Numbered from the stretch's first letter, positions 27,071 to 36,213 are shown. The stretch is DNA of 64,000 nucleotides from Cytophagaceae bacterium (GCA_002710685.1 PALD01000054.1:147416-211415), one strand, 5' to 3'. The notes: a model not told the origin generated them from the sequence alone. Translations and numbers: made by a program.

Positions 27071-30000
27071 ATGTTACAAAAACTCGAAATACACGATTAC
27101 ACCACATTTTCTGGCTATACTTTAGAGTTGCCATTAAGCTATGAGACCTTTGGGCAACCCTTAGGCAAAGCCCCCGTGATTCTTGTGAATCATGCCCTTA
27201 CGGGAAATTCGCACGTCTCTGGTGATGGCGGCTGGTGGACTGATTTAATCGGCCCCGGAAAATGTATCGATACTACAAAAAACACGGTGATTTCCTTTAA
27301 CATACCCGGCAATGGTTATGACGGATTCCTCATCGAGAATTTTAAAGAATTCACTGCGCGTGATGTTGCGGCAATTTTTTTACAAGGCCTTGAAAAACTG
27401 GGCGTAGATGAGCTTTTTGCCATTATCGGCGGTTCGCTGGGTGGCGGTATCGCTTGGGAAATGGTCGCAATGAACCCAAAAATCACAAAGCATCTTATAC
27501 CTGTAGCTTCAGACTGGAAATCAACAGACTGGTTGATTGCTAACTGCCAGATTCAGGAGCAGATTTTGAATAATAGTTCGCAGCCGGTGCATGATGCGCG
27601 CATGCACGCGATGTTATGTTACCGCACGCCAGAGTCGTTCAAGAAAAAATTTGGTAGAAGCCAAAACGAAGAACTCCAACTTTTTAATGTTGAGAGTTGG
27701 CTAGACCATCACGGCAACAAATTAAAAGACCGTTTTCAATTGTCTGCTTACAAATTGATGAATCAACTTTTGCGTACGATTGACGTTACCCGCAGTCGCG
27801 AAAGTTTTAACGAAGTGCTTGAGCAGGTGGACGCAAATATTCACATCATAGGTGTGGATAGCGACCTGTTTTTTACGCCTGTTGAAAACCGTGAAACGTA
27901 CAAGCAACTTGCTCAGGTAAAGAGTAAAGTGACTTATGGTGAGATTACTAGCGAGCACGGTCACGATGCGTTTTTGATAGAATTTGAGCAGCTTGAAAAA
28001 TTGTTGCAACCCGTTTTTCAGGGTGATGATAGAGGGATTAAAGTGCTGAAATTTGGCGGTAAATCCTTGAGTAATGGTCAAGGCTTAGATACCGTGGTAA
28101 AAATCATTCAAGATAAAGTCGCTCATGGCGAAAGAATCGCTGTTGTGCTTTCTGCGCGTGGTGGCGCTACTGATGAACTAGAAGCGATTCTAGAAGCGGC
28201 GGCATCTAATCAAGAATATCAGCATCAATTTGAAGCGTTTAAAAAATATCAGCAAGAAGGTTTTGATGTTGATTTAACCGAAGAATTTGAGCAACTGCAA
28301 CGCCTGTTTGAAGGTGTCGCTTTACTAGGCGATTACAGCACGCGAGTAAAAGATGAGATTCTTTCGTATGGCGAAGTCATTTCGGTAAAAGCTGTGACGC
28401 ATTTATTACAGCAAAAAGGCGTGAATGCACAATTTGCTGATTCGCGTAAGCTGATAAAAACAAATGATGTTTTTGGTAATGCGCAGCCTATTGACAAGCT
28501 GAGCAAAGAAAATGTAGTAAGACATTTTGCAGAGCACAACGGCGACACCGTGAATATTATGACCGGTTTTATAGGTAGTAATTCTAAAGGACAAACCACA
28601 ACGCTGGGGCGTAACGGTAGCAATTATTCTGCGGCGCTTCTTGCAAATTATCTGGATGCGGCAGAGTTACAAAACTATACCCACGTTGACGGAATTTACA
28701 CCGCAAATCCAGAGCTTGTTGCTGATGCGCAAAAGATTGAAAAACTTAGCTATAGCGAAGCAAATGAGTTGGCGAATTTTGGGACTTCTATTTTGCATGC
28801 GAAGACAATCATTCCGCTGATTGAGAAGAATATTCCGCTACGTATTTTAAATACATTCAACGCTGGCGATAAGGGAACATTGATCACCGCAAATGAACCA
28901 GAAGACGGCATCAGGTCGCTTTCGGTTTTAAATGATATGGCGCTTATCAACCTCGAGGGCCGCGGACTTCTGGGCAAAGTGGGAGTTGATGCGCGAATCT
29001 TCCGTGCGCTGGGCAACAGCGGCATTAGCGTGAGCATTATTTCGCAAGGTTCGTCAGAGCGTGGTATTGGTCTTGTGGTGAGTCTTAAAGAAGCTCAAAA
29101 AGCGGTAAAAGCGCTTCAATTTGAGTTTGAAAGTGATTACCAAAATCAAGACGTAAATAACATAGATATTATTGATGAAGTTTCGGTGATTAGCATTGTG
29201 GGGCAGGATTTGAGCAGTTTTCATAAGCCGTATAGCGAACTTATCAAAAACGGAATTGTACCGCTACTTTTTAACAACACGGTGACCGGTAAAAACGTGA
29301 GTGTCGTGGTGCGCAAGAATCAGTTGCACAAAGCGCTTAACGTGATGCACGGTGAGATTTTTGGGATTTCTAAGAAAATCAATATCGCCATTTTCGGTAA
29401 AGGAACTGTGGGCGGCACGCTCATTGACCAGATTTTGGCTTCCGCCAAAAGTATCGAGGAAAGAAAAAGCATTAAGCTGAACATTTTTGCGATAGCAAAC
29501 AGTAAAAGCGTCTTGCTTAACCGCGACGGCGCTACTGAAAATTGGGCGACAGATTTAGAAAATGTAACCCAACTAGGCGGCGTTGATGAGGCAATCGCTT
29601 TCGCGAAAGCGAATCACCTAGCAAATCTTGTGGCGGTGGATAACACGGCGAGCTCAGCGTTTATCGAGAATTATACGAAGTTGGCTAAAAACGGTTTTGA
29701 CCTGGTTTCTTCAAACAAAATCGCAAATACCGTTGGTTTTGATTTTTATCAAAACCTGCGCGATGTTCTTGAGAAAAACCAGAAGCAATATTTATATGAA
29801 ACCAATGTAGGCGCAGGATTGCCGCTGATTGATACCATTAGATTACTGCATCTTTCTGGAGATAATATCACGAGAATTAAAGGTGTTTTCTCTGGTTCGT
29901 TGAGTTATTTGTTTAACACATTCTCGGTGAATGATAAAGCGTTTTCTGATGTGCTTCAGGAAGCCATTGATGCCGGATTTACAGAGCCAGACCCGCGTGA

Positions 30001-30454
30001 GGATTTGAGTGGTAATGATGTGGGAAGAAAATTGTTGATTCTTGCCCGTGAACTGGACTTGCACAAAGAATTCAGTGATGTGGAAATAGAGAATTTGATT
30101 CCGGAGCAATTTCGCGAAAGCGAGAAATCACATTTTCTCAACAATTTAAAAGACCTGGATTCTATTTTTGCCGAACGAAAAAAACAACTAAAACCAGGGC
30201 AAGTTCTGCGATATGTTGGCGACCTTTACGGTGACCTTTCGCAGGATGATGGCGGTAAGCTTGAAGTAAAACTTGTGGCTGTTTCGCAAGATTCGGCGTT
30301 AGGACAAGTTAAGGGCAGCGACAGTATTTTTGAGATTTATACTGAGAGTTATGGAGAAAATCCGCTCGTGATTCAAGGTGCCGGTGCTGGAGCTGCGGTG
30401 ACTGCTCGCGGGGTTTTTGGAGACATCCTTAAACTGGCCGAGCGTAATATTTAA
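27071..30454 (+). CDS. Trifunctional MetX-like / aspartokinase / homoserine dehydrogenase fusion
   Basis: One 1127-residue protein joins three steps from aspartate towards methionine. Residues 1-315 are an alpha/beta hydrolase of the MetX type (homoserine O-acyltransferase) with nucleophile Ser122 in GGSLGGG, Asp265 in GVDSDLFF and His298 in EHGHDAF. Residues about 324-620 are an aspartate kinase starting KVLKFGGKSLS, followed by ACT-type regulatory segments (about 620-770). Residues about 775-1127 are homoserine dehydrogenase with the Rossmann motif GKGTVGG. The missing step, aspartate-semialdehyde dehydrogenase, is not in the window. The gene heads the sulfur-amino-acid operon behind a SAM-I riboswitch. 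A perfect 18-bp palindrome (29595-29612) lies in the dehydrogenase part. Confidence 0.93.
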   Translation: MLQKLEIHDYTTFSGYTLELPLSYETFGQPLGKAPVILVNHALTGNSHVSGDGGWWTDLIGPGKCIDTTKNTVISFNIPGNGYDGFLIENFKEFTARDVAAIFLQGLEKLGVDELFAIIGGSLGGGIAWEMVAMNPKITKHLIPVASDWKSTDWLIANCQIQEQILNNSSQPVHDARMHAMLCYRTPESFKKKFGRSQNEELQLFNVESWLDHHGNKLKDRFQLSAYKLMNQLLRTIDVTRSRESFNEVLEQVDANIHIIGVDSDLFFTPVENRETYKQLAQVKSKVTYGEITSEHGHDAFLIEFEQLEKLLQPVFQGDDRGIKVLKFGGKSLSNGQGLDTVVKIIQDKVAHGERIAVVLSARGGATDELEAILEAAASNQEYQHQFEAFKKYQQEGFDVDLTEEFEQLQRLFEGVALLGDYSTRVKDEILSYGEVISVKAVTHLLQQKGVNAQFADSRKLIKTNDVFGNAQPIDKLSKENVVRHFAEHNGDTVNIMTGFIGSNSKGQTTTLGRNGSNYSAALLANYLDAAELQNYTHVDGIYTANPELVADAQKIEKLSYSEANELANFGTSILHAKTIIPLIEKNIPLRILNTFNAGDKGTLITANEPEDGIRSLSVLNDMALINLEGRGLLGKVGVDARIFRALGNSGISVSIISQGSSERGIGLVVSLKEAQKAVKALQFEFESDYQNQDVNNIDIIDEVSVISIVGQDLSSFHKPYSELIKNGIVPLLFNNTVTGKNVSVVVRKNQLHKALNVMHGEIFGISKKINIAIFGKGTVGGTLIDQILASAKSIEERKSIKLNIFAIANSKSVLLNRDGATENWATDLENVTQLGGVDEAIAFAKANHLANLVAVDNTASSAFIENYTKLAKNGFDLVSSNKIANTVGFDFYQNLRDVLEKNQKQYLYETNVGAGLPLIDTIRLLHLSGDNITRIKGVFSGSLSYLFNTFSVNDKAFSDVLQEAIDAGFTEPDPREDLSGNDVGRKLLILARELDLHKEFSDVEIENLIPEQFRESEKSHFLNNLKDLDSIFAERKKQLKPGQVLRYVGDLYGDLSQDDGGKLEVKLVAVSQDSALGQVKGSDSIFEIYTESYGENPLVIQGAGAGAAVTARGVFGDILKLAERNI
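29595..29612. repeat. Longest perfect copy of the TTTCGCGAAA palindrome family
   Basis: TCGCTTTCGCGAAAGCGA, an uninterrupted 18-bp palindrome inside the homoserine dehydrogenase coding region. Confidence 0.85.
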
Positions 30455-30464
30455 AACAAGAAAA

Positions 30465-30890
30465 ATGAAAGTTACTTTAGAACGTAAAAACAGCGAATTC
30501 TTATTTGAGGCAAAAGGTGCCAGCGGGATTCCTGTGATGATTGATAACAAGACGGTAGACGAGGTGAAGGGCAGCAGCCCGATGGAGCTTTTGCTCATGG
30601 GTGTGGGCGGTTGCAGCGCGATTGATATCATCTCGATTTTAAAGAAACAAAAGCAGGAAATCACTGCATATACTGTTGAGGTAGAAGGCGAGCGTAAGGA
30701 AGTGGGCCAGGCAAAACCTTTTGAATTTATCACGGTAAAAGTTTTGCTCGAAGGCGAAATTGACCCTAAAAAGGCTATTCGCGCCGCGCAATTGAGCTTT
30801 GATAAATATTGCTCGGTTTCCATAACGTTGGAGCCTAGCGTGACCATCACGTATGAAGTTTACCTCAACGGAGAAAAATTAGAAGATTAG
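30465..30890 (+). CDS. OsmC/Ohr family protein
   Basis: The 141-residue protein has the OsmC fold signature with two conserved cysteines, Cys50 in GVGGCSAID and Cys116 in FDKYCSVS, the usual peroxidatic pair of thiol-dependent peroxidases. The frame is open upstream, but the ATG at 30465 (10 bp after the fusion gene) gives the standard start. Its place between methionine genes suggests a role in protecting or handling reactive sulfur or organic peroxides in this pathway; this is inference from position. Confidence 0.88.
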   Translation: MKVTLERKNSEFLFEAKGASGIPVMIDNKTVDEVKGSSPMELLLMGVGGCSAIDIISILKKQKQEITAYTVEVEGERKEVGQAKPFEFITVKVLLEGEIDPKKAIRAAQLSFDKYCSVSITLEPSVTITYEVYLNGEKLED

Positions 30891-30912
30891 GCTTACGCCA
30901 AAATTGAATTCC

Positions 30913-32079
30913 ATGGAAAAACATTTTGAAACCGAAGCAATTCGTAGTCAATTAAACCGCACAGAGTTTTTAGAACATTCAGTGCCATTATACCTTACCT
31001 CAAGTTTTGTTTTTGAAGATGCTGAAGATATGAGAGCGTCTTTTACTGAAGAGAAGGAGCGTAATATTTACAGCCGTTTTACAAACCCAAATACAACTGA
31101 GTTTGTAGAAAAAATGTGCAAACTAGAAGGAGCTGAGAGCGGTTATGCGTTTGCAACTGGTATGGCAGCAGTTTTCTCGACCTTTGCAGCATTGCTAGAA
31201 AGTGGAGACCATATTGTATCGTGTCGCTCGGTTTTTGGGTCCACCCATAGCATGTTTACCAAGTTTTTGCCAAAATGGAATATCACGACCTCTTACTTCA
31301 AAGCTGATGAGGTTGATATCGTAGAAAGCCTGATAAAACCAGAAACTAAAATTCTCTATCTAGAGTCGCCTACCAACCCTGCGGTAGATGTTCTTGACTT
31401 AGAATTGATGGGCAAAATCGCAAAAAAACATAACCTGATTTTTATCGTGGATAACTGTTTTGCGACGCCATATTTGCAGCAGCCTATAAAATTTGGTGCT
31501 GATATCGTGATTCACTCGGCGACAAAGATGATTGACGGTCAAGGCCGTGTTCTTGGCGGAGTAGCGGTTGGTCCATCAGATTTGATTAGGGAAATTTATT
31601 TGTTTGCACGAAATACAGGTCCGGCGCTTTCTCCATTTAACGCGTGGGTGCTTTCTAAGAGTTTAGAGACATTACCTGTGCGCGCAGAAAAGCATTGTGA
31701 AAACGCCATAAAAGTAGCCGAATTTTTAGAAGCTCACGATAAAGTGAATTTTGTAAAACATCCGTTCTTAAAGTCGCATCCGCAATATGAAGTGGCTAAA
31801 AAGCAAATGAAATTAGGCGGGAATATCGTCGCTTTCGAAATAAAAGGTGGAGTAGAAGCCGGCCGAAAATTTCTAGATGCTATTAAAATGTGTTCGCTCT
31901 CTGCAAACTTGGGCGATACCAGAACAATTGTTACGCATCCGGCGTCGACCACGCATAGCAAATTGAGCGAGGAAGATAGGCTAGAAGTAGGCATCAGCGA
32001 TGGTCTTGTGCGTTGTTCTGTAGGTCTTGAGCATGTAGATGATATCATTGCAGACCTAGACCAGGCGCTTAATGCGTAG
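30913..32079 (+). CDS. metZ: O-acyl(succinyl)homoserine sulfhydrylase, PLP enzyme
   Basis: Makes homocysteine by direct sulfhydrylation of activated homoserine, using sulfide from the sulfite reductase downstream. The 388-residue Cys/Met-metabolism PLP enzyme has the cofactor Lys205 in HSATKMIDGQGR, the MetZ-like version of that motif. The MetX-like domain upstream would supply the O-acyl-homoserine. The ATG at 30913 is used; a TTG three codons upstream is in frame. Cystathionine pathway enzymes remain an alternative, but the motif and context favour MetZ. Confidence 0.88.
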   Translation: MEKHFETEAIRSQLNRTEFLEHSVPLYLTSSFVFEDAEDMRASFTEEKERNIYSRFTNPNTTEFVEKMCKLEGAESGYAFATGMAAVFSTFAALLESGDHIVSCRSVFGSTHSMFTKFLPKWNITTSYFKADEVDIVESLIKPETKILYLESPTNPAVDVLDLELMGKIAKKHNLIFIVDNCFATPYLQQPIKFGADIVIHSATKMIDGQGRVLGGVAVGPSDLIREIYLFARNTGPALSPFNAWVLSKSLETLPVRAEKHCENAIKVAEFLEAHDKVNFVKHPFLKSHPQYEVAKKQMKLGGNIVAFEIKGGVEAGRKFLDAIKMCSLSANLGDTRTIVTHPASTTHSKLSEEDRLEVGISDGLVRCSVGLEHVDDIIADLDQALNA

Positions 32080-32109
32080 AGTTGGTTAGAATTTTGGTAT
32101 TTTTAGCGC

Positions 32110-32535
32110 ATGCTATCCAAAAAGACAAAATACGGTTTAAAGGCGTTGACCTATGTTGCTAAGCAAGCAGGTAAAGACCCTGTGCAAATAGGTGCTATCG
32201 CTAAGAGCGAAAATATCTCTCAAAAGTTTCTTGAAAGCATTATGCTTAGTCTGCGTAAAGCCGGATTTCTGGGTTCTAAAAAAGGCAAAGGCGGAGGGTA
32301 TTACCTTCGCCGTAAGGCTGAAGATATCAAGATGGTAGAGGTCATGCGTATTCTTGAAGGACCCGTGGCGATGGTACCTTGCGTGAGTTTAAATTTCTAT
32401 GAAAAATGCGATGACTGCCCAGATGAAATTACCTGTTCCGTGCACAACTTGATGATTCAGTTGCGTGATGCTAACCTTGCCGTTCTAAACAACAATACCT
32501 TGGCAGATGTAGTGGCAAAATCTGACGAAAAATAA
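32110..32535 (+). CDS. Rrf2-family transcriptional regulator with cysteine cluster
   Basis: The 141-residue protein has an N-terminal winged helix (about 1-80; KTKYGLKALTYVA and the GGYYLRR wing) and a cluster Cys91, Cys100, Cys103, Cys109 with His112, resembling the Fe-S ligand region of IscR-type regulators. CymR-type Rrf2 proteins control cysteine synthesis in other phyla. Its position before cysH and sulfite reductase, and a paired inverted repeat beside the cysH promoter, make it the likely regulator of sulfite/sulfate reduction. The effector (Fe-S cluster, cysteine precursor or other) is unknown. Confidence 0.88.
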   Translation: MLSKKTKYGLKALTYVAKQAGKDPVQIGAIAKSENISQKFLESIMLSLRKAGFLGSKKGKGGGYYLRRKAEDIKMVEVMRILEGPVAMVPCVSLNFYEKCDDCPDEITCSVHNLMIQLRDANLAVLNNNTLADVVAKSDEK

Positions 32536-32593
32536 ATTTTGGGTCCATAAGACTTTAAATCTCACAATTTTTTCAAAAAACTTAAGGCATTTC

Positions 32594-32624
32594 TTGGTTG
32601 AAATAAAGGGATGGTATAGTTTTG
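32594..32624 (+). promoter_or_regulatory. Promoter of the cysH-sir operon
   Basis: TTG (32594-32596; another at 32598-32600), 20-nt spacer from the first, and TAGTTTTG at 32617-32624, an exact TAnnTTTG match. The proposed Rrf2 operator begins 7 bp downstream, over the expected transcription start. Confidence 0.65.
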
Positions 32625-32631
32625 TCTTTAA

Positions 32632-32652
32632 ATCCTAGTAAGTCGATAGGAT
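32632..32652. promoter_or_regulatory. Proposed Rrf2 operator, copy 1 (before cysH)
   Basis: ATCCTA-N9-TAGGAT inverted repeat of 21 bp. A second copy with the same 9-base spacer core GTAARTCSA stands before the sulfite reductase gene. Position just after the -7 box suggests repression. Confidence 0.65.
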
Positions 32653-32662
32653 ATAAATATTA

Positions 32663-33298
32663 ATGATTATGTATAACGACCAGCTCACATATATTAAAGC
32701 GAACATTGATGAATTCAATAGGTTTTTGAGAAATCAATCACCAGAAAAAATCATTAAGTTCATTTTAAGTACGGCGTCCACGCCCATTCTCACGAGTAAC
32801 TTTGGGCCTTATAGTTCAAGTTTGATTCATGCGGTTTCTGTTCAAAAGCCAGGAATCCCATTGATATGGTGTGATACAGGTTTTAATACTCCTGAGACTA
32901 GGAATTTTGTAAAAAAGCTAGATGCAGACTTGCCTTTTGATTTGAAGGTGTATAAGCCTTCCGGCGAAAAGAACTATTTGTTCGCTCCATCTCCTGAAGA
33001 TAATGCCTTTGAACAATTCGTAGAGCGTGTAAAACTAGAACCTTTTGGCCGTGCAATGGATGAACATCAGCCTGATGTGTGGTTTACAAATATTAGAAAA
33101 GGCCAAACTGCGCATCGCGATAAGCTAGATGTACTGAGCCTTACAAACTATGGTATTTTAAAAGTGAGTCCTTTTTATCACTTTTCTGAAACCGAGATTC
33201 AAGGGTATTTAAAACAGCACAGTTTGCCAAACGAATTTAATTATTACGACCCTACAAAGCCACAGGCCAATATGGAATGTGGACTTCAACTTAGATAA
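32663..33298 (+). CDS. cysH: PAPS/APS reductase family protein (CysH-like)
   Basis: The 211-residue protein has the adenylyl-sulfate reductase fold: the SNFGPYSSSL nucleotide-binding loop, GIPLIWCDTGFNTPETR, the WFTNIRKGQTAHR block, and the C-terminal ECGLQ motif with the catalytic Cys206. The paired cysteines (CC and CxxC) that bind the Fe-S cluster of APS reductases are absent, so a PAPS-type enzyme is favoured. It releases sulfite for the next gene. The sulfate-activating genes cysD and cysN are not next to it, so the supply of PAPS is unaccounted for in the window. Two nearby ATGs (32663, 32669) are possible starts. Confidence 0.85.
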   Translation: MIMYNDQLTYIKANIDEFNRFLRNQSPEKIIKFILSTASTPILTSNFGPYSSSLIHAVSVQKPGIPLIWCDTGFNTPETRNFVKKLDADLPFDLKVYKPSGEKNYLFAPSPEDNAFEQFVERVKLEPFGRAMDEHQPDVWFTNIRKGQTAHRDKLDVLSLTNYGILKVSPFYHFSETEIQGYLKQHSLPNEFNYYDPTKPQANMECGLQLR

Positions 33299-33317
33299 AT
33301 ATATTTTTTTAAATATA

Positions 33318-33338
33318 ATCCTAGTAAATCCATAGGAA
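33318..33338. promoter_or_regulatory. Proposed Rrf2 operator, copy 2 (before sulfite reductase)
   Basis: ATCCTA-N9-TAGGAA, matching copy 1 at 18 of 21 positions, in the 55-bp gap between cysH and sir. Confidence 0.6.
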
Positions 33339-33353
33339 AATAGAATTTAAATT

Positions 33354-35447
33354 ATGCAAAGTTTTAGGACCGAAATAGAAAACCCAGTTGTTGAACGCGA
33401 TATCATCGATCTAGAAAAGAAGATTCGCCTGTTCAGAGAAGGAAAAGTAGATGAGGAGCGGTTTAGGAGCCTTCGTCTTGCGCGTGGAGTTTATGGGCAA
33501 AGACAGCAAGGTGTGCAGATGGTTCGCATAAAACTGCCGTATGGTAAAGTGCGTGGCGAGCAATTGCTGCGTATTGCAGACGTTTCTGATGAATATTCCA
33601 CAGGTCGTTTGCACATCACCACCCGCCAAGATATCCAGATTCACTATGTGAGCCTGGATAGAACTCCCGAACTTTGGGCACAACTGGAAAAAGATGATGT
33701 TACCCTTCGCGAAGCCTGTGGTAATACGGTGCGTAACGTGACGGCTTCCGCTTTCGCGGGAATTGACCCGGAAGAGCCCTTTGATGTTACGCCATATGCG
33801 CATGCAACGTTTCAGTTCTTTTTAAGAAATCCTATTTGTCAGGAAATGGGGAGGAAATTCAAGATGTCCTTTTCATCCTCAGACCAGGATTCTGCGCTAG
33901 CGTTTATGCATGATTTGGGCTTTATCCCAAAAATAAAAAACGGCGAACGGGGCTTTAAAGTGATGCTGGGCGGTGGCCTGGGTTCTCAACCTCGACAAGC
34001 TGACCTGTTATATGATTTCCTTCCGGCAAATAAAATCATCCCGGTAACCGAATCTGTATTGAGGGTTTTTGACCGCCATGGTGAACGCGCCAGGAGGTTG
34101 AAGGCACGTATGAAATTCTTGGTAAAAGACATCGGGCTGGATGCGTTTAAAGAACTTATTGAGGAGCAGCACAAGGCCCTTTCGACCCAAACATATGAAA
34201 TTGATACGACTGGTTTTGATAAACCAGCCCAGTTTACCGATGCTGCTCTACCGCAGGTTGAAATTACCGATCAAAAGGCTTTTGAACTTTGGAAAAAAAC
34301 AAACGTGCTTCCGCAAAAGCAAGACGGACTTTTTGCCATAGGAATCAAGGTTAAGCTTGGTGACTTTTATACAAACCAAGCCAGAGTGCTAGCTGGATTG
34401 GTTAAGAAATATGCAGCAAATGAGTTGCGATTAAGCTTGCGCCAAAATATAATCCTGCGCGACATCCGTGAGGAGGCGATACCGTTTTTCTATAGTGAAT
34501 TAGAAAAACTGGGTCTGGTTGATCCAGGATTCAATTCGCTGATTGACATCACAGCTTGCCCAGGTACGGACACCTGTAACCTTGGTATTGCGAGCAGCAC
34601 GGGTATCGCCGCAAAACTGGAAGAAGTTCTACAGGAAGAATATCCAGATGTTGTAGAAAATAAAGATTTGACCATTAAAATTAGTGGTTGTATGAATGCC
34701 TGCGGGCAGCACAACATGGCGCATATCGGGTTTCAGGGGATGAGCGTGAGAACGCCTGAGAAGTTAGTTGCTCCGGCACTTCAGGTATTACTTGGCGGCG
34801 GAATCCTAGGCGATGGTCAAGGGCGTTTTGCAGATAAGGTTATAAAAGTGCCTAGCAAACGTGGGCCTCAAGCTTTACGCGAAATTCTCAATGATTTTAA
34901 AGCTAATGGCAACGGTCTGGACTTTTTAAGTTACTACGACCAGCAAGGACAAAAATATTTCTACGATTTTCTAAAACCTCTTTCAGATACAGATAATCTT
35001 ACTGAAGACGATTTTGTGGATTGGGGAAATGAAGAAAAATATATTCAGGAAGTGGGTGTAGGAGAATGTGCTGGTGTTGTGATTGACCTTGTACAAACGC
35101 TTTTGCTTGAAGCGAAAGAAAAACTTGCATCATCCATTGAGTCTTTTGAAGATGAGCGCTGGGCAGATAGCATATACCACACCTATACCGGGCTTGTAAA
35201 CGGCGCAAAAGCTTTGCTTGTCGCCGAGGATATCAAGACCAATACCCAGGCCAATATCATCAAGTTGTTTGATGAAACCTTTGGGGAGATCGATGCTGTT
35301 TCTGGCGGAGTTAATTTTCCTGAGCTTGTATATCAAATCAATAAGAACGAACCTTCTAAAGCTTTCGCGGAAGATTATTTGGCGCAAACCAATGCATTCT
35401 TCAACCGCGTGGATGCTTACAGAAAAGAACAGTTGAGCCATGCATGA
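33354..35447 (+). CDS. Sulfite reductase (siroheme, 4Fe-4S) with C-terminal HEPN-like extension
   Basis: Reduces sulfite to sulfide with six electrons. Residues about 20-540 form the duplicated nitrite/sulfite reductase core; the siroheme-linked cluster ligands are Cys402 and Cys408 (ACPGTDTC) and Cys446 and Cys450 (GCMNAC). The final 120 residues (about 575-697), all helical, resemble the HEPN-type extension annotated on flavobacterial sulfite/nitrite reductases and are absent from plant and cyanobacterial enzymes. The ferredoxin-NADP reductase gene downstream suggests ferredoxin as donor. Siroheme genes overlap its end by 8 bp. Nitrite reduction is the alternative activity, but the cysH/metZ context favours sulfite. 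Confidence 0.88.
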   Translation: MQSFRTEIENPVVERDIIDLEKKIRLFREGKVDEERFRSLRLARGVYGQRQQGVQMVRIKLPYGKVRGEQLLRIADVSDEYSTGRLHITTRQDIQIHYVSLDRTPELWAQLEKDDVTLREACGNTVRNVTASAFAGIDPEEPFDVTPYAHATFQFFLRNPICQEMGRKFKMSFSSSDQDSALAFMHDLGFIPKIKNGERGFKVMLGGGLGSQPRQADLLYDFLPANKIIPVTESVLRVFDRHGERARRLKARMKFLVKDIGLDAFKELIEEQHKALSTQTYEIDTTGFDKPAQFTDAALPQVEITDQKAFELWKKTNVLPQKQDGLFAIGIKVKLGDFYTNQARVLAGLVKKYAANELRLSLRQNIILRDIREEAIPFFYSELEKLGLVDPGFNSLIDITACPGTDTCNLGIASSTGIAAKLEEVLQEEYPDVVENKDLTIKISGCMNACGQHNMAHIGFQGMSVRTPEKLVAPALQVLLGGGILGDGQGRFADKVIKVPSKRGPQALREILNDFKANGNGLDFLSYYDQQGQKYFYDFLKPLSDTDNLTEDDFVDWGNEEKYIQEVGVGECAGVVIDLVQTLLLEAKEKLASSIESFEDERWADSIYHTYTGLVNGAKALLVAEDIKTNTQANIIKLFDETFGEIDAVSGGVNFPELVYQINKNEPSKAFAEDYLAQTNAFFNRVDAYRKEQLSHA

Positions 35448-36213
35448 TAAATCACCAAAACTTACCGTAGTGGGTGCTGGCCCTGGTGATGCAGAGCTTA
35501 TCACCTTAAAGGGAATCCGTGCGCTCAAGGAAGCTGATGTGGTGCTCTATGATGCGCTCATCAATGAAGAATTGCTAGAGTATGTTTCGGCAAAAGCCGA
35601 ATTGATTTTCGTGGGTAAACGCCGCGGATGTTATGCATATCAACAAGAACAAATCAATGAACTTATCGTTGCGAGGGCGCATAGCCATGGTCATGTGGTA
35701 AGGCTCAAGGGAGGCGACCCATTCATTTTTGGCAGGGGTGCTGAAGAAATGGAATATGCAGCCTCGCACGATATTGAAATAGCCGTGGTTCCTGGGATCT
35801 CATCTTCTCTCGCTGTACCAGCAATGCAAAACGTGCCCCTCACCAAGCGCGGTAGCGCAGAGAGTTTTTGGGTAATTACGGGAACCACAAAAGAACACAG
35901 GATTTCCAGGGATGTCGCACTTGCGGCACAATCATCTGCAACGGTGGTCATCCTTATGGGGATGGGAAAATTAGGAGGGATCATGAACCTTTTTCGCGAA
36001 AGCGGTAAGGGAGAAACCCCGGTTGCCATCATTCAAAATGGAACCACACCGCTTGAAAAAGTAGGCGTGGGAACAGTGGATACCATTGAGCAGGTGGTGG
36101 CAGAACAACAATTGGCAAACCCCGCAATTATCGTTATCGGCGAGGTGGTCAGACACCGCGGGCAGTTGCTAGAAGTGCAGCGCCGGTATGATAAAAGTCA
36201 TGTGTCATGCTAG
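35440..36213 (+). CDS. cobA: Uroporphyrinogen-III C-methyltransferase
   Basis: SAM-dependent first step of siroheme synthesis, making precorrin-2. The 257-residue protein has the SUMT signatures VGAGPGDAELITLKG near residue 10 and VRLKGGDPFIFGRG near residue 86. It overlaps the sulfite reductase gene by 8 bp and the next gene by 7 bp, so all three are translationally coupled. It supplies the cofactor of that reductase. Confidence 0.95.
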   Translation: MHDKSPKLTVVGAGPGDAELITLKGIRALKEADVVLYDALINEELLEYVSAKAELIFVGKRRGCYAYQQEQINELIVARAHSHGHVVRLKGGDPFIFGRGAEEMEYAASHDIEIAVVPGISSSLAVPAMQNVPLTKRGSAESFWVITGTTKEHRISRDVALAAQSSATVVILMGMGKLGGIMNLFRESGKGETPVAIIQNGTTPLEKVGVGTVDTIEQVVAEQQLANPAIIVIGEVVRHRGQLLEVQRRYDKSHVSC

